NCBI RefSeq assembly: GCF_021130785.1 | Contig: NC_060207.1 | Location: 99,923,001 to 99,987,000, forward strand | Direction: 5' to 3' | Origin: Homalodisca vitripennis | Lineage: Eukaryota; Arthropoda; Insecta; Hemiptera; Cicadellidae | DNA length: 64,000 nt | Shown here: positions 26,704 through 39,213 of the stretch, piece by piece | How the letters are laid out: every line of letters starts with the position of its first letter | Numbering within the stretch: the first letter of the stretch is position 1 | The notes under the pieces: generated by a model | The model's database searches: none | What the model was told of the DNA's origin: nothing | What the model saw: only the letters and a program-made list of their open reading frames with translations | Position numbers and translations under genes: made by a program

Positions 26704-27023
26704 AATCCGTCAACGCATAAACGAGCACAACCACTTGATATATACACTTGCACAAGCCAGTACAATAAACTGTGACATGTTTGGCGCTCCCGGCTTGTGC
26801 AAGCGTACATTTAAAGTGGCCATACCCGCTTATGCGTTGACGGATTTTGTTGAAAAAGTACCGTTGGAAAGTTTGTGAACATTTTAAAATAGCTATTATC
26901 TTGTAAAATTTGTATAACCCATGTAAAACAGCTGATGTCCATCAAAAGAAAATATCTGGTGCTCTCGGCTTGTGCAAGCGTACCTATAACGTGATCATGC
27001 TTGCTTATGCATAGACGGATTAC
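26704..27023. repeat. Inverted- and direct-repeat cluster, edge copy
   Basis: This is the equivalent of 740-1059, shifted by 25964. The arm pairs are preserved although the neighbourhood of this edge copy is diverged: TTTTATACAGGG replaces the longer sequence upstream near 26625, and TTGAA replaces TTAAA just after the outer arm near 26850. Confidence 0.85.
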
Positions 27024-27202
27024 GTTGAACATAATCACCTTTAGAATTTTAATGAAAGTCTTCAAATATTTAGTATCTAGTAAATGTCTTATAACTATTC
27101 TGATATATTTGGTAATTTGGCTTAGCAAATTTTCAACAGACGCCAGTTTGTTACATTAAAGAAAATAACATTATTTTTTTTATTTTTCTCTTATCTATTC
27201 AA

Positions 27203-28523
27203 CTTATCTATTCAAAACTATGTGCCAAATTTGGTTTCTTGGTCAAAACCTCAATTGATAAGTTTCTGCCTTTTGCATCATGCCCAATTGCGTAGGTAAG
27301 TTGTTAATATAATGCAGGAAAAAGGTGCCCAAGATGGATCCCTGGGATACCCCTGTTTTGATTATAGAAAAAACCCTGAGATACAATTATATCCGAAATA
27401 TTTGAGTTGAGCAAATTAAACTCTGACTGAAAGGTATGATTTAAGCTATGAAAGAATGTTGCCACAAATTCCATATGTTTCCATTTTGTTACGGTAGACA
27501 GAATCAAACATCCTGCTCAGATCACAGAAAAGTTCTAGGGAAGATAATCTTAAGCACATAGGCCACTGAAGTTTTGGTGCAGTAAGATTCACGAAAACTA
27601 TGCAGATTAGGTGTGAGGATATTGTGTGTGCTACGAAATGTGTATAATTTGCTGTACATGATATTCTCGATAAATTTGGCTAGTACCGGAGTCAAGCCAA
27701 TTACACGAAAGGAATTTATATCTTGTTTATTTTTTTCTTTATCCTTAGGTATAAATAGAGGAGTTTAGATCAGTAGAAAAACTCTCTCAGACGTTAATAA
27801 GTTTATTAGAAATGTCAGAGGTTGTCACCCATTTTTAATATTATAACTCCATTACAAATTCAGTAATTAAAACTCCTGTGGAATAAAAAATGTCTCTATA
27901 TTTTTTATTACTTAGTAGTGTAATACTGTTTTTTTTTCTTGTACCGAAATTTTGAGAGAGAAAAATTATTGACTGATGGATGGTATCGTGAAATTTAAAG
28001 GTTGTTTGTGTTAATCAGACAGTTGGGAGAAAATATTTCTATGCTGTATTCATAAATAATATATTTAAAATATATTCTATAGCTCGCGGACCATTGATTA
28101 TGTATTCCTCATACTCCATCCCAATTAAGTCCTTCAGTAAATGTTTTCACGATGACCTGCAGCTATTTATAACTTCCCAAAACCTTAGCAGAGCTGCGGC
28201 TTTTTTATGGTTGTCTATGCCTACTGGGACTATGCCTCTGGGAATATTTCAGGGCCAAAATATTCTGTCTTAAAAAATGTCCAACTCGACAAACACTGTA
28301 CTTAAATTCTATCTACGAAACTTTCCCATGTCAACATATGACTGCGGTGTTCATTCCTCAGACGCCGATAGTTGACTACGAGCTCGAGTGGACCATCAAG
28401 CTACTGGACATATGCATCCTGTCGATGACTCTTCCGGATCTGTCCCGTGATCCACCCCTGCCCCCACGTCATCTTAGCTATCTTTTGGTTCAAAGGAAAT
28501 GGGGACGTAAAGTGATGGGTCAA
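27203..28523 (-). pseudogene. LINE ORF2 relic, edge copy
   Basis: This equivalent of 1240-2560 carries the same core decay pattern with a few private substitutions. An extra A near 28546, just outside the relic, extends an antisense open frame to 96 codons; that frame reads through relic sequence and is not called as a gene. Confidence 0.82.
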
Positions 28524-28669
28524 AGTGTCAATAATCTTTTGAAAAAATACTTTGTAGGAAAATACCATTCTCAACTAAGATTAATTACGCAGAAAGGTAA
28601 TAATATTTCTATATTAGCCCGACTATAGCAGCGAAACTTAATTCTTGGAGCCCAATAAAGAGATTCTGC

Positions 28670-28750
28670 AATGGAGAATTTGGTCAACTGATCCTCGTGT
28701 TAAGAAAGGCATGTGAAGAGTATGTCAGAAACATATAACTGATCAGGAAG
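28670..28750 (+). pseudogene. Exon-like relic, edge copy
   Basis: This is the equivalent of 2706-2786. The edge copy reads AAAGGCATGTGAAG, as in the intact-looking segment at 33680, where the three other copies read AAAGGCGTGTGAAG. The edge copy therefore keeps an ancestral base lost from the interior copies. Confidence 0.5.
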
Positions 28751-31700
28751 GTTTGTAATTATGTTGTAATTCCGTTCTTTAGTATTCTTTATTGTCATAG
28801 TATGAACTCTTGCCAAGAGCCAAATCACCGTCCGGGAACGTGTAAATACACTCCACGGTAAGACTCAACTCCTTCACTGAAACTGCCGCCTCAAAGTGGA
28901 GCTTAAGGCTGTTTTGAACGAGGTCATTGCGTATATTTGTTATCCATTCCAATCTTCCATTAATACTTATACTGCTTCTTGTGAAAGAAGCGAGGAGATT
29001 GGACCCATTTAGTGTATGAGAGAAATAAAGTGTCCGCTAACACGAAATTAGCTAGTGCAGCACGGCCTCAAGCTCACTCATCTTGGAGTTGATAATTCTT
29101 TTGTGTTATCATTATGCTGTATATCACTTATCTGAAAGGGTTTAGCAGACTTTGAATGATAAACAATACCACTATGTTCTGATAAAGCATTCCCTGAATT
29201 TGGCCAGTTAACCTAAAACAATATTATCATAATGAACGCAAGTGCTGGCTGATAGTAGGATTGTTTTGGATTGCTCATCCGTTCTTTTAATGATTTATTG
29301 TAGAAGTGCTTCGGGTTGATGTCTGACACTTGATATTATATATTTCACTTAATTACTGACATTTTAAACAATTAAATGTATTACTATCGTATTAAGAGTA
29401 TGTATTGAAATATTTAAAGCTGTTACTATATTACTATTTTAAACATATTTCACATGTTTATTTTGGCATGAAGTCTTATGTTGTAAGTTTTTATGTACAA
29501 TGGGTATACTATAGGAATAAATAAACATATAGGTGTTTATAATTACGAATACTCTATAAATACATGATGCATATTTAAATGATGCATGTGAAAAAATTAT
29601 GCATATTTTGAGCAATAAAAGATGAAAAATTTATCAAAGTAATACTAGGAATAATCTCCAAAATCACTGCAACCGTAACCTTAGGAACGGCTTCCATAGG
29701 CAAAATGGAGTTACCCCAAAAAAACAAACCAACTGAATACCATAATTTCAGAGGGTTGTACCCTACAGAACGTGTAATTAACACCACTTCAAACATGATT
29801 TCAATAACAGAGTCGGCTGTTTAACTGGAAGACAATTTGATACTGATAATAGACAATAGATGACCTGCTCCCACCCCCTGTGCTTTACCTACCGAACATG
29901 TTCAGTCATCCGTTGCTTAATTAGTGGCTTCATTCATTGAACCACAACAGTGGCTAACTTCGTTGTAGTATGCAGTAACATTTGATATTCGATAGGTTAC
30001 ATATTTTTGATGTGCACATATTGTGTACATCCCTATTATTATATTATTTAAGTAACATCAGAATTTTGTAGTTTTAAAAGAGTCAGATAAATAATACAAA
30101 TGAAAATTCGGGCACACAGTTCACGATAGGTTAATAATATTCTGTGACATAATGATGCAAATTTTAAGCAATAAAAGATTAAATATGTATTTAATTTGTT
30201 GATGTAAAATTATAATTCCAATGACGTATGAAATTGAGAACAAGACTTAAATATGTAGTAAGGGTATCGCCCTGAGTACCTGTAAATTGTTAATTATGAT
30301 TAATACTCAAGTACCTTTGTCAACGTTAATTGCCATCCACTCATCGTTGGTAAAGTATTGTCACCTAAAATTTACTGAACAACAAATAAACAGTCAAACA
30401 TGGTCGTTAGTAGAAAATAGCTCTAAAAGAGGTATTGGGATTCCGGTTCGTATCGCTCCACCTTCTGGAATACAGGAATAAATGCTTCGACGAATAACGA
30501 ATAATAATACTGTTATTCGGCAATATTGAGTATTCTTACTATAGTTTATTAGTTACTTTGCCGTTAATATGCATTTTCATGTTTTATGAAACAATCTTCT
30601 CTTGTTTGAATTAGTATAACAATATTTGTGTTTTTCATTAAATGTTTTTTAATTACATTTAATTTATTTGAACGTATTAATCGCTTAGTATATGATATAC
30701 GTATAACTTCATGTATAAAAATTCCATAAATTTTGAAAGTGACGAATCGCTACCAGCTAATAATAAAAAGTTACTACAGAAATCTTTTTGTGTTAGAATG
30801 CAATACATTATATTTAGTAGTAACAGGAGAAATATATTACAACTGTTGTAGGTAATGGTGGGAAATGGGCAACAACTTTTGTGACCGGCATTGTCACGCT
30901 TTACTTGAGTTATATACATGTTTATTTGTTAAATACACGTGGACTCCACGAGTGCTGGTATATATATGTATATAGAGTGCAGAGAGATAAATAGAATGAT
31001 ACTCAAAAATATTATTGACACTTACAGTACCGATTCATTTTAATTCACCTTGACCCCCACATGTGGAAAATGTTGGGGAATTATATCACACTAAACAATA
31101 TCCTCTTCCAAAGTTCATATCTAAGAATCTAACTCAAACTTTTTCAAATTAATTGAGGGATTAAAAATATTGAAGTCTTACTAAGACCTCATTAAGATAG
31201 ACGTATGCAGTAAAATAAAATGAGAGTACCAATTGTTCAACCCCCTACTTCTCGACAAAACTAAAGGGGCCAATGTCTTCGAGTCCTACTTCATAAGATA
31301 TTCTGTAATTCATTTTAATTTATTTAATTTGAATATGTGACCTATTTCTTCTCTAATCCGATAAGACAAAATTTCCCCACGTCTCCAAAATAGGAATAAA
31401 CTCACGGTATATTTCAAGGTTTCATATACGGTTTTTATACAAGCATGTAATCGTATTATAAACACTATTTAATTTCTAAATAAAATGTATAGTTTTCATT
31501 TCTAATTGAGATTTTAGAAAAATAATAATAATTTATTCTGCGTACTTAAAATTTACTATGATGAATATATGAAATAACGTCTTTACTTTCCCAATTATAA
31601 TTTTCTTTTTTTATAAAAGTATTGATATTCTCTTATTTAATCTATATATGTACATCTTTAAATTGTGACTTTGCGTTTAAAAATAATCACATGTTCAAAT

Positions 31701-32280
31701 TGTTGTATCGTTGCATTGAAACTTGGATACAATAATATATTTAGTATTTAATAATTATTCAACCTTATTTTAAATGGGTTTATTGATTCTTTCTAGGAAA
31801 TTCTGTCACATTGCTACTTCACTGGGTTTACTATAAATGGAGATTTTTAGTTTTTTGTGTGTGGAGTTTTGTGAGAAGCAGATTTATCCAAACCTATAAA
31901 ATGAATGGCTGTTTTCACCAACTTAATTATCAAAATATTTCATTTGTCTAGTGTTACAGATTTTCCACCGTTTTTAATCGTTGTAAGGAGATTAAAGATC
32001 CCGTATTCTATTCCATGCAGCGGGAAACTTAAGTATTTTTGGTGATAAGATATATGTTTATTTTAAATGTATTTATGTTAGCTATGCCAACCCTACACTC
32101 CAGTACGTCATTCACATTATAAATTTGTTTGCAAAACCCTTACATTTCCTAAATAAATTCCCATTGTATCGATATTTTAAAGTGTTAAAGCCGGTTTTTT
32201 AAGTAGAGCGAAGTTACTTTAATTTTGGCTTAATGTCAAATATATAGGTCAAAAACCCAGCTTACCGTCAAATAAGTTAT

Positions 32281-32467
32281 AGGTACTGCGGTCCACAAAT
32301 TGTTCCGCTACAATTACCACCCTCAATACAACATCAACACAGCCCATTAATTAATTGTAATTGTGTGCCGAGACAAGTCCAGGTTGAGGTGGCAGACATG
32401 ATGAATGGCTCGAGTTGGACCGTTACATGTTTGATGTTAGGCTTTAGTCGTATAAGCAGCGTTCATA
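32281..32467. repeat. Dispersed repeat R1, edge array copy
   Basis: This is the equivalent of 6314-6500, with private substitutions in and around it, such as TTTGATG near 32431. Confidence 0.8.
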
Positions 32468-32849
32468 CCGACTCCACATGGATAGGTCTCCCAACGTGTT
32501 ATACCTATATAGCCTTTGTATGTACTTAGGCAAAAATATGAAAATACATGCTATCAACTCTGAACCAGGACTTTTAAAACGTCTTAGCCCCTCAAATTAT
32601 TACATATATAATTCCCGGACAGGAATCGGAATACGTTTTGTAATGTTGCGTATCAGATCATATAATCAAAGATTGTATAATTAACCATATAAAACAATAA
32701 GGTATTATGGTAAACTCGATAAGTATCCTACTTCTACAACTATTTTATCCAAAATAAATTTTATACCTATACTAGTACATATGCAAATATACCTTGGAAG
32801 CATTAGGATTTCTCTTTCTAAATCGTTCCAGTTCTAGTTCATAAGTTTT

Positions 32850-33515
32850 AATTTTACATTTATTATCCAAACTAGTTATTGAATGAAAGGTCAGATTGTG
32901 GCGAATTTTTAAGTGAAACATCTGCTATTGACTTTTCAAAGAATTGTTGAGATACATTTATAAGCACTTGCTGAATCCTTTCTACCAGTTCATAACAAAT
33001 CTTAGACTATGTGCGATAGATTTCATTTTTTACCAAACTCATGTGGTTATGTGGCTTTGGCATTCATGTGGTTCTCGACGAGGTAACCAACGTCCTGGGA
33101 AGCGGTTGTTAAGCCACTGTCGAACATCCAATGCGAAGTGTAATGGAGCCCCATCTTGCTTTATCATGTTTTCAATATTATCAATCGCTGATAAAATTGG
33201 ACAAAGTCTGTTTTGTAGCACGTTGAGGTACCACCCTCCATTAATTGTTTCTTTCAAGAGAAATAGGTTAATAATTTGACGTGATGTCATACCGTACCAG
33301 ACGGTGATCCTGGGACGGTTTTGCGTTTTCTCAGTGGTAACTTTTGAGTCAAACTCTTGCCAAATAATGTGCACTGTGGTGATTAACAAAACCCTCAAAA
33401 TTAAAAACCGCTTCGTCGGTTCGGACATTATTATCAAAAAGTTCTGCCCAATCTTCATGCTACCCAAACATAATTCCTTCATATTCCAACCGGCGATCAC
33501 AATCTTCAGGAAATA
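32850..33515 (-). pseudogene. Tc1/mariner-type transposase, longer relic spanning the array edge
   Basis: In the minus direction, one frame gives TDEAVFNFEGFVNHHSAHYL near 33430-33370, the first catalytic Asp region. A frameshift follows. The next frame then gives RPRITVWYGM, FLLKETINGGWYLNVLQ, IENMIKQDGAPLHFALDVRQ, WLNNRFPGRW and RREPHE. After another disruption comes ELVERIQQ-like C-terminal sequence. Order and motifs match insect Tc1/mariner-superfamily transposases, with a usual length near 350 residues. The third catalytic Asp region (SPDLTP in relatives) is not readable. The part below 33180 is shared with the array; the part above is unique. The N-terminus runs into a microsatellite at 33517. 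Confidence 0.85.
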
Positions 33516-33516
33516 T

Positions 33517-33555
<39 letters not shown>

Positions 33556-33556
33556 T

Positions 33557-33589
<33 letters not shown>

Positions 33590-33590
33590 T
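33517..33590. repeat. Compound microsatellite (TTA)n-(TA)n-(TG)n
   Basis: About nine TTA triplets, then a run of TA, then TTTGTG and a long TG run occur back to back. The block interrupts the N-terminal part of the transposase relic. It produces spurious open frames on both strands (poly-Asn/Tyr-Ile/Thr-His), which are not genes. Confidence 0.95.
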
Positions 33591-33679
33591 CACTGAAGTG
33601 TCCAAAACATTTATTTATTAACCAGACTATAGCAGCGAAAAATAACTCCTTTGTGCTCAACAGTGTGATTGAATCCTAG

Positions 33680-33763
33680 AATGGAGAACCTGATCAACTA
33701 AACTTCGTGATAAGAAAGGCATGTGAAGAGTATTTTAGGAACATAAATACTTGTACGAAAAAG
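33680..33763 (+). other. Exon-like segment of 28 codons, unknown gene or repeat
   Basis: An 84-base open segment (28 codons) follows ATTGAATCCTAG and is followed by GTTTGTAATT, so it could be an exon in phase 0 with an AG acceptor and a weak GT donor. It translates as NGEPDQLNFVIRKACEEY followed by FRNINTCTKK. The frame also stays open past the donor as VCNYFDQAGVPSKTF. The array relics at 2706, 11362, 20021 and 28670 share about 45 bases of upstream sequence as well as the segment itself. That wide similarity could mean a duplicated exon with flanking intron or a dispersed repeat. I do not recognise the protein. Confidence 0.35.
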
Positions 33764-33790
33764 GTTTGTAATTACTTTGACCAAGCAGGA

Positions 33791-36511
33791 GTTCCCAGTA
33801 AGACGTTTTCGTGTGATATCGTGAGTAGTGGTTTTTAGATTAAATGATTTTGCTTCCATAGATCTTAAAATCACTCACGAGACTTTTAAATTATAACTTT
33901 TACGTACTTAATAAAATCCTCCCTGCCGGTACCAGATCGGAGGGCGCATGTACGATCTATACATAACTGCACTTATTACTGTCTTGGAACTATAAAAATA
34001 CGTTCGTTAGTAAAATATGAAGTTCTACTCAGATGTGTGTTTTTCTTAGAGAATTAGCTCATTTCATAGGGAAGAATAATTCAAATAAATTAAATTATCA
34101 ACAAGAACGTCTAATGATGCAGTTAAGACTTCACCACGAATCTTGTTAGACTCCCAATTTGTGCAATTGAGTTTAGTGTACTAAGGAGATATGACAGGTA
34201 GTTAGAGGCTTGCAAGTTTCTGTTGTGTTCAGACAGGATGATCCGTAGTATTCACACATATCCTCAGTCATATAAATATTTTAAATAATAGTATCACAGC
34301 TAAGAGAACCTCTTTTTAATTTACAAACTAAATATACGCTGATAACACATATTTCATCGTAAATGTATTTTAGTTATTTAAATTTGCAAAGATTTTCTTA
34401 CAAAATAAACGAAAGCGATGTCCTTGATACAGTTACCTTTTTGAACGTGTTATATGTATCATGAATTTTCTTGAAGATATTTAAATGTTAAATAGTGTCA
34501 AATTATTTTTATTCTTTAAGAAAGGATTAGGCGAGTGAACTGCTAGTAAAAGTACAAAGATTAACACTACCAGTATATTTTAAGAGATAAATCAGACTAA
34601 AATGGAAGAAAAGGACTTGAATAATGTAGCCTGTTAGGTTCCAACAAACACCTGCGGGCGTCTTTTAATAACAAAGCTTGATAAAAATCTTCTATATAGC
34701 ACGATTATACAGTCATAAAGATTGTTTTTCTTTCAAGGCATACCTAAAAAAGCATACCAGAAATTCATGTTTATTAAACACCTTTATTTCCTCACTTGAT
34801 TTTTACACACCGAATGCTTTACAACTTCACAAAATTTTTTTTTTCCTTGATCATAAAAAATAATAAATTAAGTAAGGAGATTCCATTACAAACTTCTATT
34901 TAGTAGTATAGATGTCGCTCGTTAATAATGGATATAAATACAAATGCCGTGCGTTTAAAAATGCTTTGGTTGCTGCTTTTTTAATTATATTTCATTAAGT
35001 TACTATGGGTCATGTCCTAAATATCAAATTGTAAGTAATTAAAAATATCAATTTATACATGATTTGGTAATTTTCAGATATTTACATGTCTGGTGTATAA
35101 ATAATCCGTTTGAATTAATCATACCTAGGGGAGAGTTATTTAATTATTCTAATTATACTTAAGTCGGTTTAAACTTCAGATTTTAATTCTTCCATTTGTA
35201 GGCAATGTGGTGAGAGGTCTCTATATAATACCTATAGAGATCGGAATTAACGTTTTATCCATCTGAATTATTGGGTATTAAATATTTGTCAGCAGATTTA
35301 TTTTCATTTTTAGGACTCATTCTAAAGATACTACCATTATATAGTATTATATTCCATCTTACGAGAAACGTTATAAATTTAGTTAAAGTATGTTATTTGT
35401 GTTTAATATGCACTATTTAGTTTTTAGCCAGCTGTTAGTAATTCATTCATATTACACCTTGGTTGCAATCTGTGTACGATAAGTTATTTATTAATGAGAC
35501 AAAACGTTAGAGCACAAAAATACAAATGTAGTGTTATGAATAAATTACGAATTAAAAATAAATCAGGTAGTTGTACGATTAGAACAATTAACTGGATGAC
35601 TACATACGATATAAAAAATAGGCGAGGATTAGGGTAGGGTAAACGATGGGGTACATAGGTTTCGCAATCTGTTGGAACTTCGCGTAGATAAACATTATTA
35701 CTTGTAATATTTAATTAATGCAGTATACAGGATGGGAAAGAGGTAAGTCATAGAGGCCCACTACTAACTTTACGCAACAAATGAACGAATAGAGACCGCC
35801 ACACCACAAAAGGGACTGCAGTTAAATGCATGGTGCGGGGACGGCTCATATGTATAAAACGAGAGGCAACCAAGATGGTGGGCAAGGTGTTAAAACGTTC
35901 TAACCTATAACTTCTCTCACGGCTATTGAACAATAGAATGGCCCGCACGACCCAGAGATGTACACTAAAAGATTCGCGTGTTTTGTAGGGTTAATGAGAA
36001 ATTAGCAATGCATGCCCACAGCTACTTTTACCTCACCAGTATTATAAACAGAGTTATTACGTATACAAACAACATAGTAACATGAGTAACAATAACTAAT
36101 ATTAAATGGTTAGGTATTAAAACAAATACAGTAACGAAGCTATTATAAAACCGGTACAATTTTATATCACATGTTTCGAACTAGATTTGACGTAAGAAAT
36201 GACGTATAACAATCGTATAAATAGAAAGAAAAATAGAAAAGTACTTTGAGTTTCTGCTTTTAAATCTAGTCCGATAAATACACCCTACGTCACAAACAAC
36301 TTATACGTTGGGCGGCCACTTATCTATCATCCACACTTCAGCATCACCTTTACAAAACGTATTTCGTACATAAATTCATCACGCATCGCTTTGAAATAGT
36401 TTCGAACCGAGAAGATAATGATAACAACGGTTTGATAAATAGAGTGTATCTAGTGAAATTGCTTTAGTCTGGCTTTACAATAGATTAAAACTCTACCTCT
36501 AGAAACGATGT
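33791..36511. other. Unassigned intergenic or intronic DNA
   Basis: AT-rich with no gene I can support. TACAGGATGGGAAAGAGG near 35726 looks like a Tc1/mariner-type terminus preceded by a TA target. The following 220 bases are less AT-rich and contain a 66-codon minus-strand frame with no recognisable motif. This is probably a DNA-transposon scrap. Confidence 0.4.
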
Positions 36512-36690
36512 TAAAGTACTGCGGTAGACAAACAGTTACGCTACAATTAACACCCCCACCACATTACCAAACCCCATTAATTAATTATAATAGTGTACTC
36601 AGACAGGTCCAGGGTGAGGTGGCGGACATGATAAATGGCTTGAGTAGACCGTTATATGTTGAATGCGGAACTTTAGTGTGCAAACAAATA
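36512..36690. repeat. Dispersed repeat R1, flank copy
   Basis: This is a diverged relative of 6314-6500. Landmarks occur in the same order: TACTGCGGTAGACAAACA, CCCCATTAATTAATTATAAT, GACAGGTCCAGGGTGAGGTG, ATGATAAATGGCTTGAGTAG. The 72-codon frame across it belongs to the repeat and is not conserved in the other copies. Confidence 0.78.
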
Positions 36691-37265
36691 ATTATCTCAT
36701 CATTTTCTTGGCTGAGACTTACATAATTATTTAAGTATAACCCTTTTTTATTGATTCTAATATAATTTATTAAAAGAATGTTTCACATAAATATGACAAT
36801 TCCAACCTATAGCTATTGGAGTCATTGTGGGCTTTACTGGCATTTAATATATTTTAACACGACATTTATAAAAATAACTTACATCCAACTAAAAGAACGT
36901 ATTTAATCAGAACCATCTCGGAAACTGAAATATATTTCAACTCAGTCCACAAGCTGTTAATATGTAGTGTCAAGTAACATTAAAGTTGCATCAATGCTTG
37001 TTAAAAAAAGTTTTAACACTCAACAATTGGAGCCCACAGTGTAACTAAAACTAATTATAACTGTAATCTTTGTACTCTTACTGAGTTTTCTCGACCGACA
37101 TTTCACGTTTAATATTTTTGTATGTTAAAGTAGTTAAAGTATTTAAAATTGTGGTAACTCCTAATGTCATAACATATTTGTTTAATTTATCTCGAACAAA
37201 AGTGCATTTGCTTAAAGGATAGAATGTAATTAATAATTTGTAATTTTTCCTTTCATAATCAATTT

Positions 37266-38230
37266 TATACAGGGTGTTGTTCATTTGATAACTTCAAACT
37301 TGTATTAAAAGACTTATAGCCCAAGTATCAAAATTCTGTAAACGGGAGTGTATAGTACTAATTGGGTGAACAACAAAAAGTATTTTCAAAATGGGGATGC
37401 TCACCCCGATGCCCCTCCGTACACAAAGCCAAAATTATGAAATGGCAACTAATACCTTGTGATACCTAAAATTGAAACTCATAAAAAATGCTGTATTTCG
37501 GTAAAAAAACATTGGAAATCGGCCAAGGCGTTTAGTATCCGCAGCCAATAATGTAATTTCTTACATAACAATTATTAGTCTACAAAATACTGTACTACTG
37601 CTAATAACAACAAAATTAATCACTGACTACTGTTGTAAATACTATATAAAATTAAAATCAAATGTTAAATTGGAAGCCATTATTGTTTCAAGCAAAAAAA
37701 CCTATTTCAAATTGTTGCCTAACCTTTCTTGTCCAGCTGGTCTTTAAAGTAGCGAAAAATTCTATTTTGATTTCTAAATTTAAGATGGTCAGAATGTGAC
37801 CTCGAAAACTCCCTTTGAAGCAGTCGGAAAGAACTATGCTATATGAAAGTACAATGCATTGAGCTTTTGAACTAATTTACCAACTCCAACTCTAATAAAT
37901 ATTAACAATAGTTTTTTTTTAGTTTAAAAATGAACAAATGCGTATTGTCATTGTTAATGTACTTTGAAATGTAAATTCTTATCGAATATTAAGTATTAGA
38001 TCTAAAAAAAACAATTTTACTTATCGAACTTTTACTCTATATTTAAAGACTTGTGTACAGGCCATATTAGTTCACTTTTGACAGAAAATTTTAAATTTTT
38101 AAAATTAACTATTCACAAATTTAAACTTTTAGGAACTTCTCTTTAGTTTTTTTGTCTAAATTAACTTTCCAAAATAATCATTGATCTTCAATAATATCTC
38201 GAGATGAGAACCTCACGTACATTTATCCAC
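37266..38230. mobile_element. DNA-transposon relic with a Tc1/mariner-type terminus
   Basis: TATACAGGGTGTTGTTCATT at 37266 is a TA target followed by a CAGGGTG terminus, common at the ends of insect Tc1/mariner-superfamily elements. The next kilobase has stretches typical of such elements, such as AATATCTCGAGATGAGA near 38191, but no readable transposase. I did not find the matching right terminus, so the right limit is a guess. Confidence 0.35.
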
Positions 38231-39213
38231 CGCCACACTGTGCCGCAAGGAAGTTATCTCAGCATAACTGACCTCTCAATTAATTGTCGTAATCGTGCTT
38301 AGTGCTCAACACTGTCACTAGTTTTCTGTGTTTGAGTTATACTTTCAACACAAGAAATATATCCAATACTTTATGTACCGGTAACTAATTTTCTCTTTAC
38401 AAACTTATACTTTCATTTACAAAGTTAAAAATTTTACATTAAAATAAAATTTTAAAAATTTAAAACTTTAATACGTGATACTTTGATAATAAGATGAGTA
38501 CTTTTAAACTTAGGTCCTACCTGAAGAATGCTATCAACGAAGCTTATAAGGAATGCATGTGGGCAGAACATGATTTAGAATTTTTACGGAGAAATTTAGT
38601 AGTGACATTTATGATTTGGTATTATCTTTAATTGAACCATTTATACTGGCATAACATTTTTATTAGTCTAATTAAGGATAATTAGGTCTTTTATCTAAAT
38701 TTATAAATTCACACTTTTACGTTTAAAATTTGAAATAAATTAAGGGTTACATATTTTGTATTATAAATATATTAAAATCCAGCTGTATTAGGACACCTAA
38801 GTATCTTATCTTCAATACTAATAAGTATGCCAATCTTTTTCTTCATTTTCTTGCCATATGAAATAGCCATAATTTTAATGTCTTCTATACCATTTTCCAA
38901 TGCAAGATTCTCTCTCTTTGCTGTTAGCCGTATTCATAAGGATTAATACACTTTTGAGTGTCACAATATTATTTTCATTGAATATTTGGATTTTAATAGC
39001 CTCCATTCATCCTATTGTAAATTTGAGTAAGAAATTGTACCAAGTACCAATTTATAACTTGTACACGCATGTTTGAATAGCATTCTTTAGTATTTATGTT
39101 TATTTTGCGTCAAAAACAATCGTTTAATTCTTTTAGTTCATCAATCATAGAATAACACGTGTTTGACGTTGAAAGAATCAACTTATCTCAAGCAAAAAGA
39201 TGTTATTATACCT
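38231..39213. other. Unassigned AT-rich DNA
   Basis: Nothing recognisable on either strand: no motif-bearing frame and no strong repeat. Confidence 0.5.

Larger units (their letters stand above)
1..33179. repeat. Macrosatellite: direct tandem array of about 8.65-kb units
   Basis: The sequence starting at position 1 recurs at 8659, 17318 and 25972 in the same orientation and is nearly identical throughout, so spacings are 8658, 8659 and 8654 bases. About 3.8 unit lengths are visible and the array continues to the left of the window. Homology ends at 33179; the following base differs from the equivalent base in the other copies (7213, 15872, 24526). Copies differ by scattered substitutions and small indels, for example the A-run near 190-210 and the TA-run near 4993, so they are not a simple assembly echo. 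Almost all content is decayed mobile-element sequence. No whole host gene is recognisable inside a unit. Confidence 0.97.
24526..33179. repeat. Array unit D, complete, right-edge copy (8654 bp)
   Basis: This is the last unit before unique flank. Its left end (24526 to about 25970) matches the other units closely, but further right it carries many private changes. A stretch near 26625 reads TTTTATACAGGG where the others have a longer ACGTAC-containing sequence. About 12 bases are missing near 29048. A roughly 14-base duplication around ATGATGCAT lies near 29570, and there is an AT-to-ATGT change near 31648. This fits an edge copy that escapes homogenisation. Its right end passes without a break into the flanking transposase sequence. 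Confidence 0.9.

Noticed and set aside
33039..33605. 188-codon minus-strand frame taken as one protein
   Set aside because: Its first third is microsatellite translation and out-of-frame transposase. The true transposase frame changes within it, so it is a pseudogene rather than a gene.
33304..33621. 105-codon plus-strand frame
   Set aside because: It is the shadow of the transposase relic plus translated microsatellite (Leu, Tyr-Ile and Cys-Val runs).
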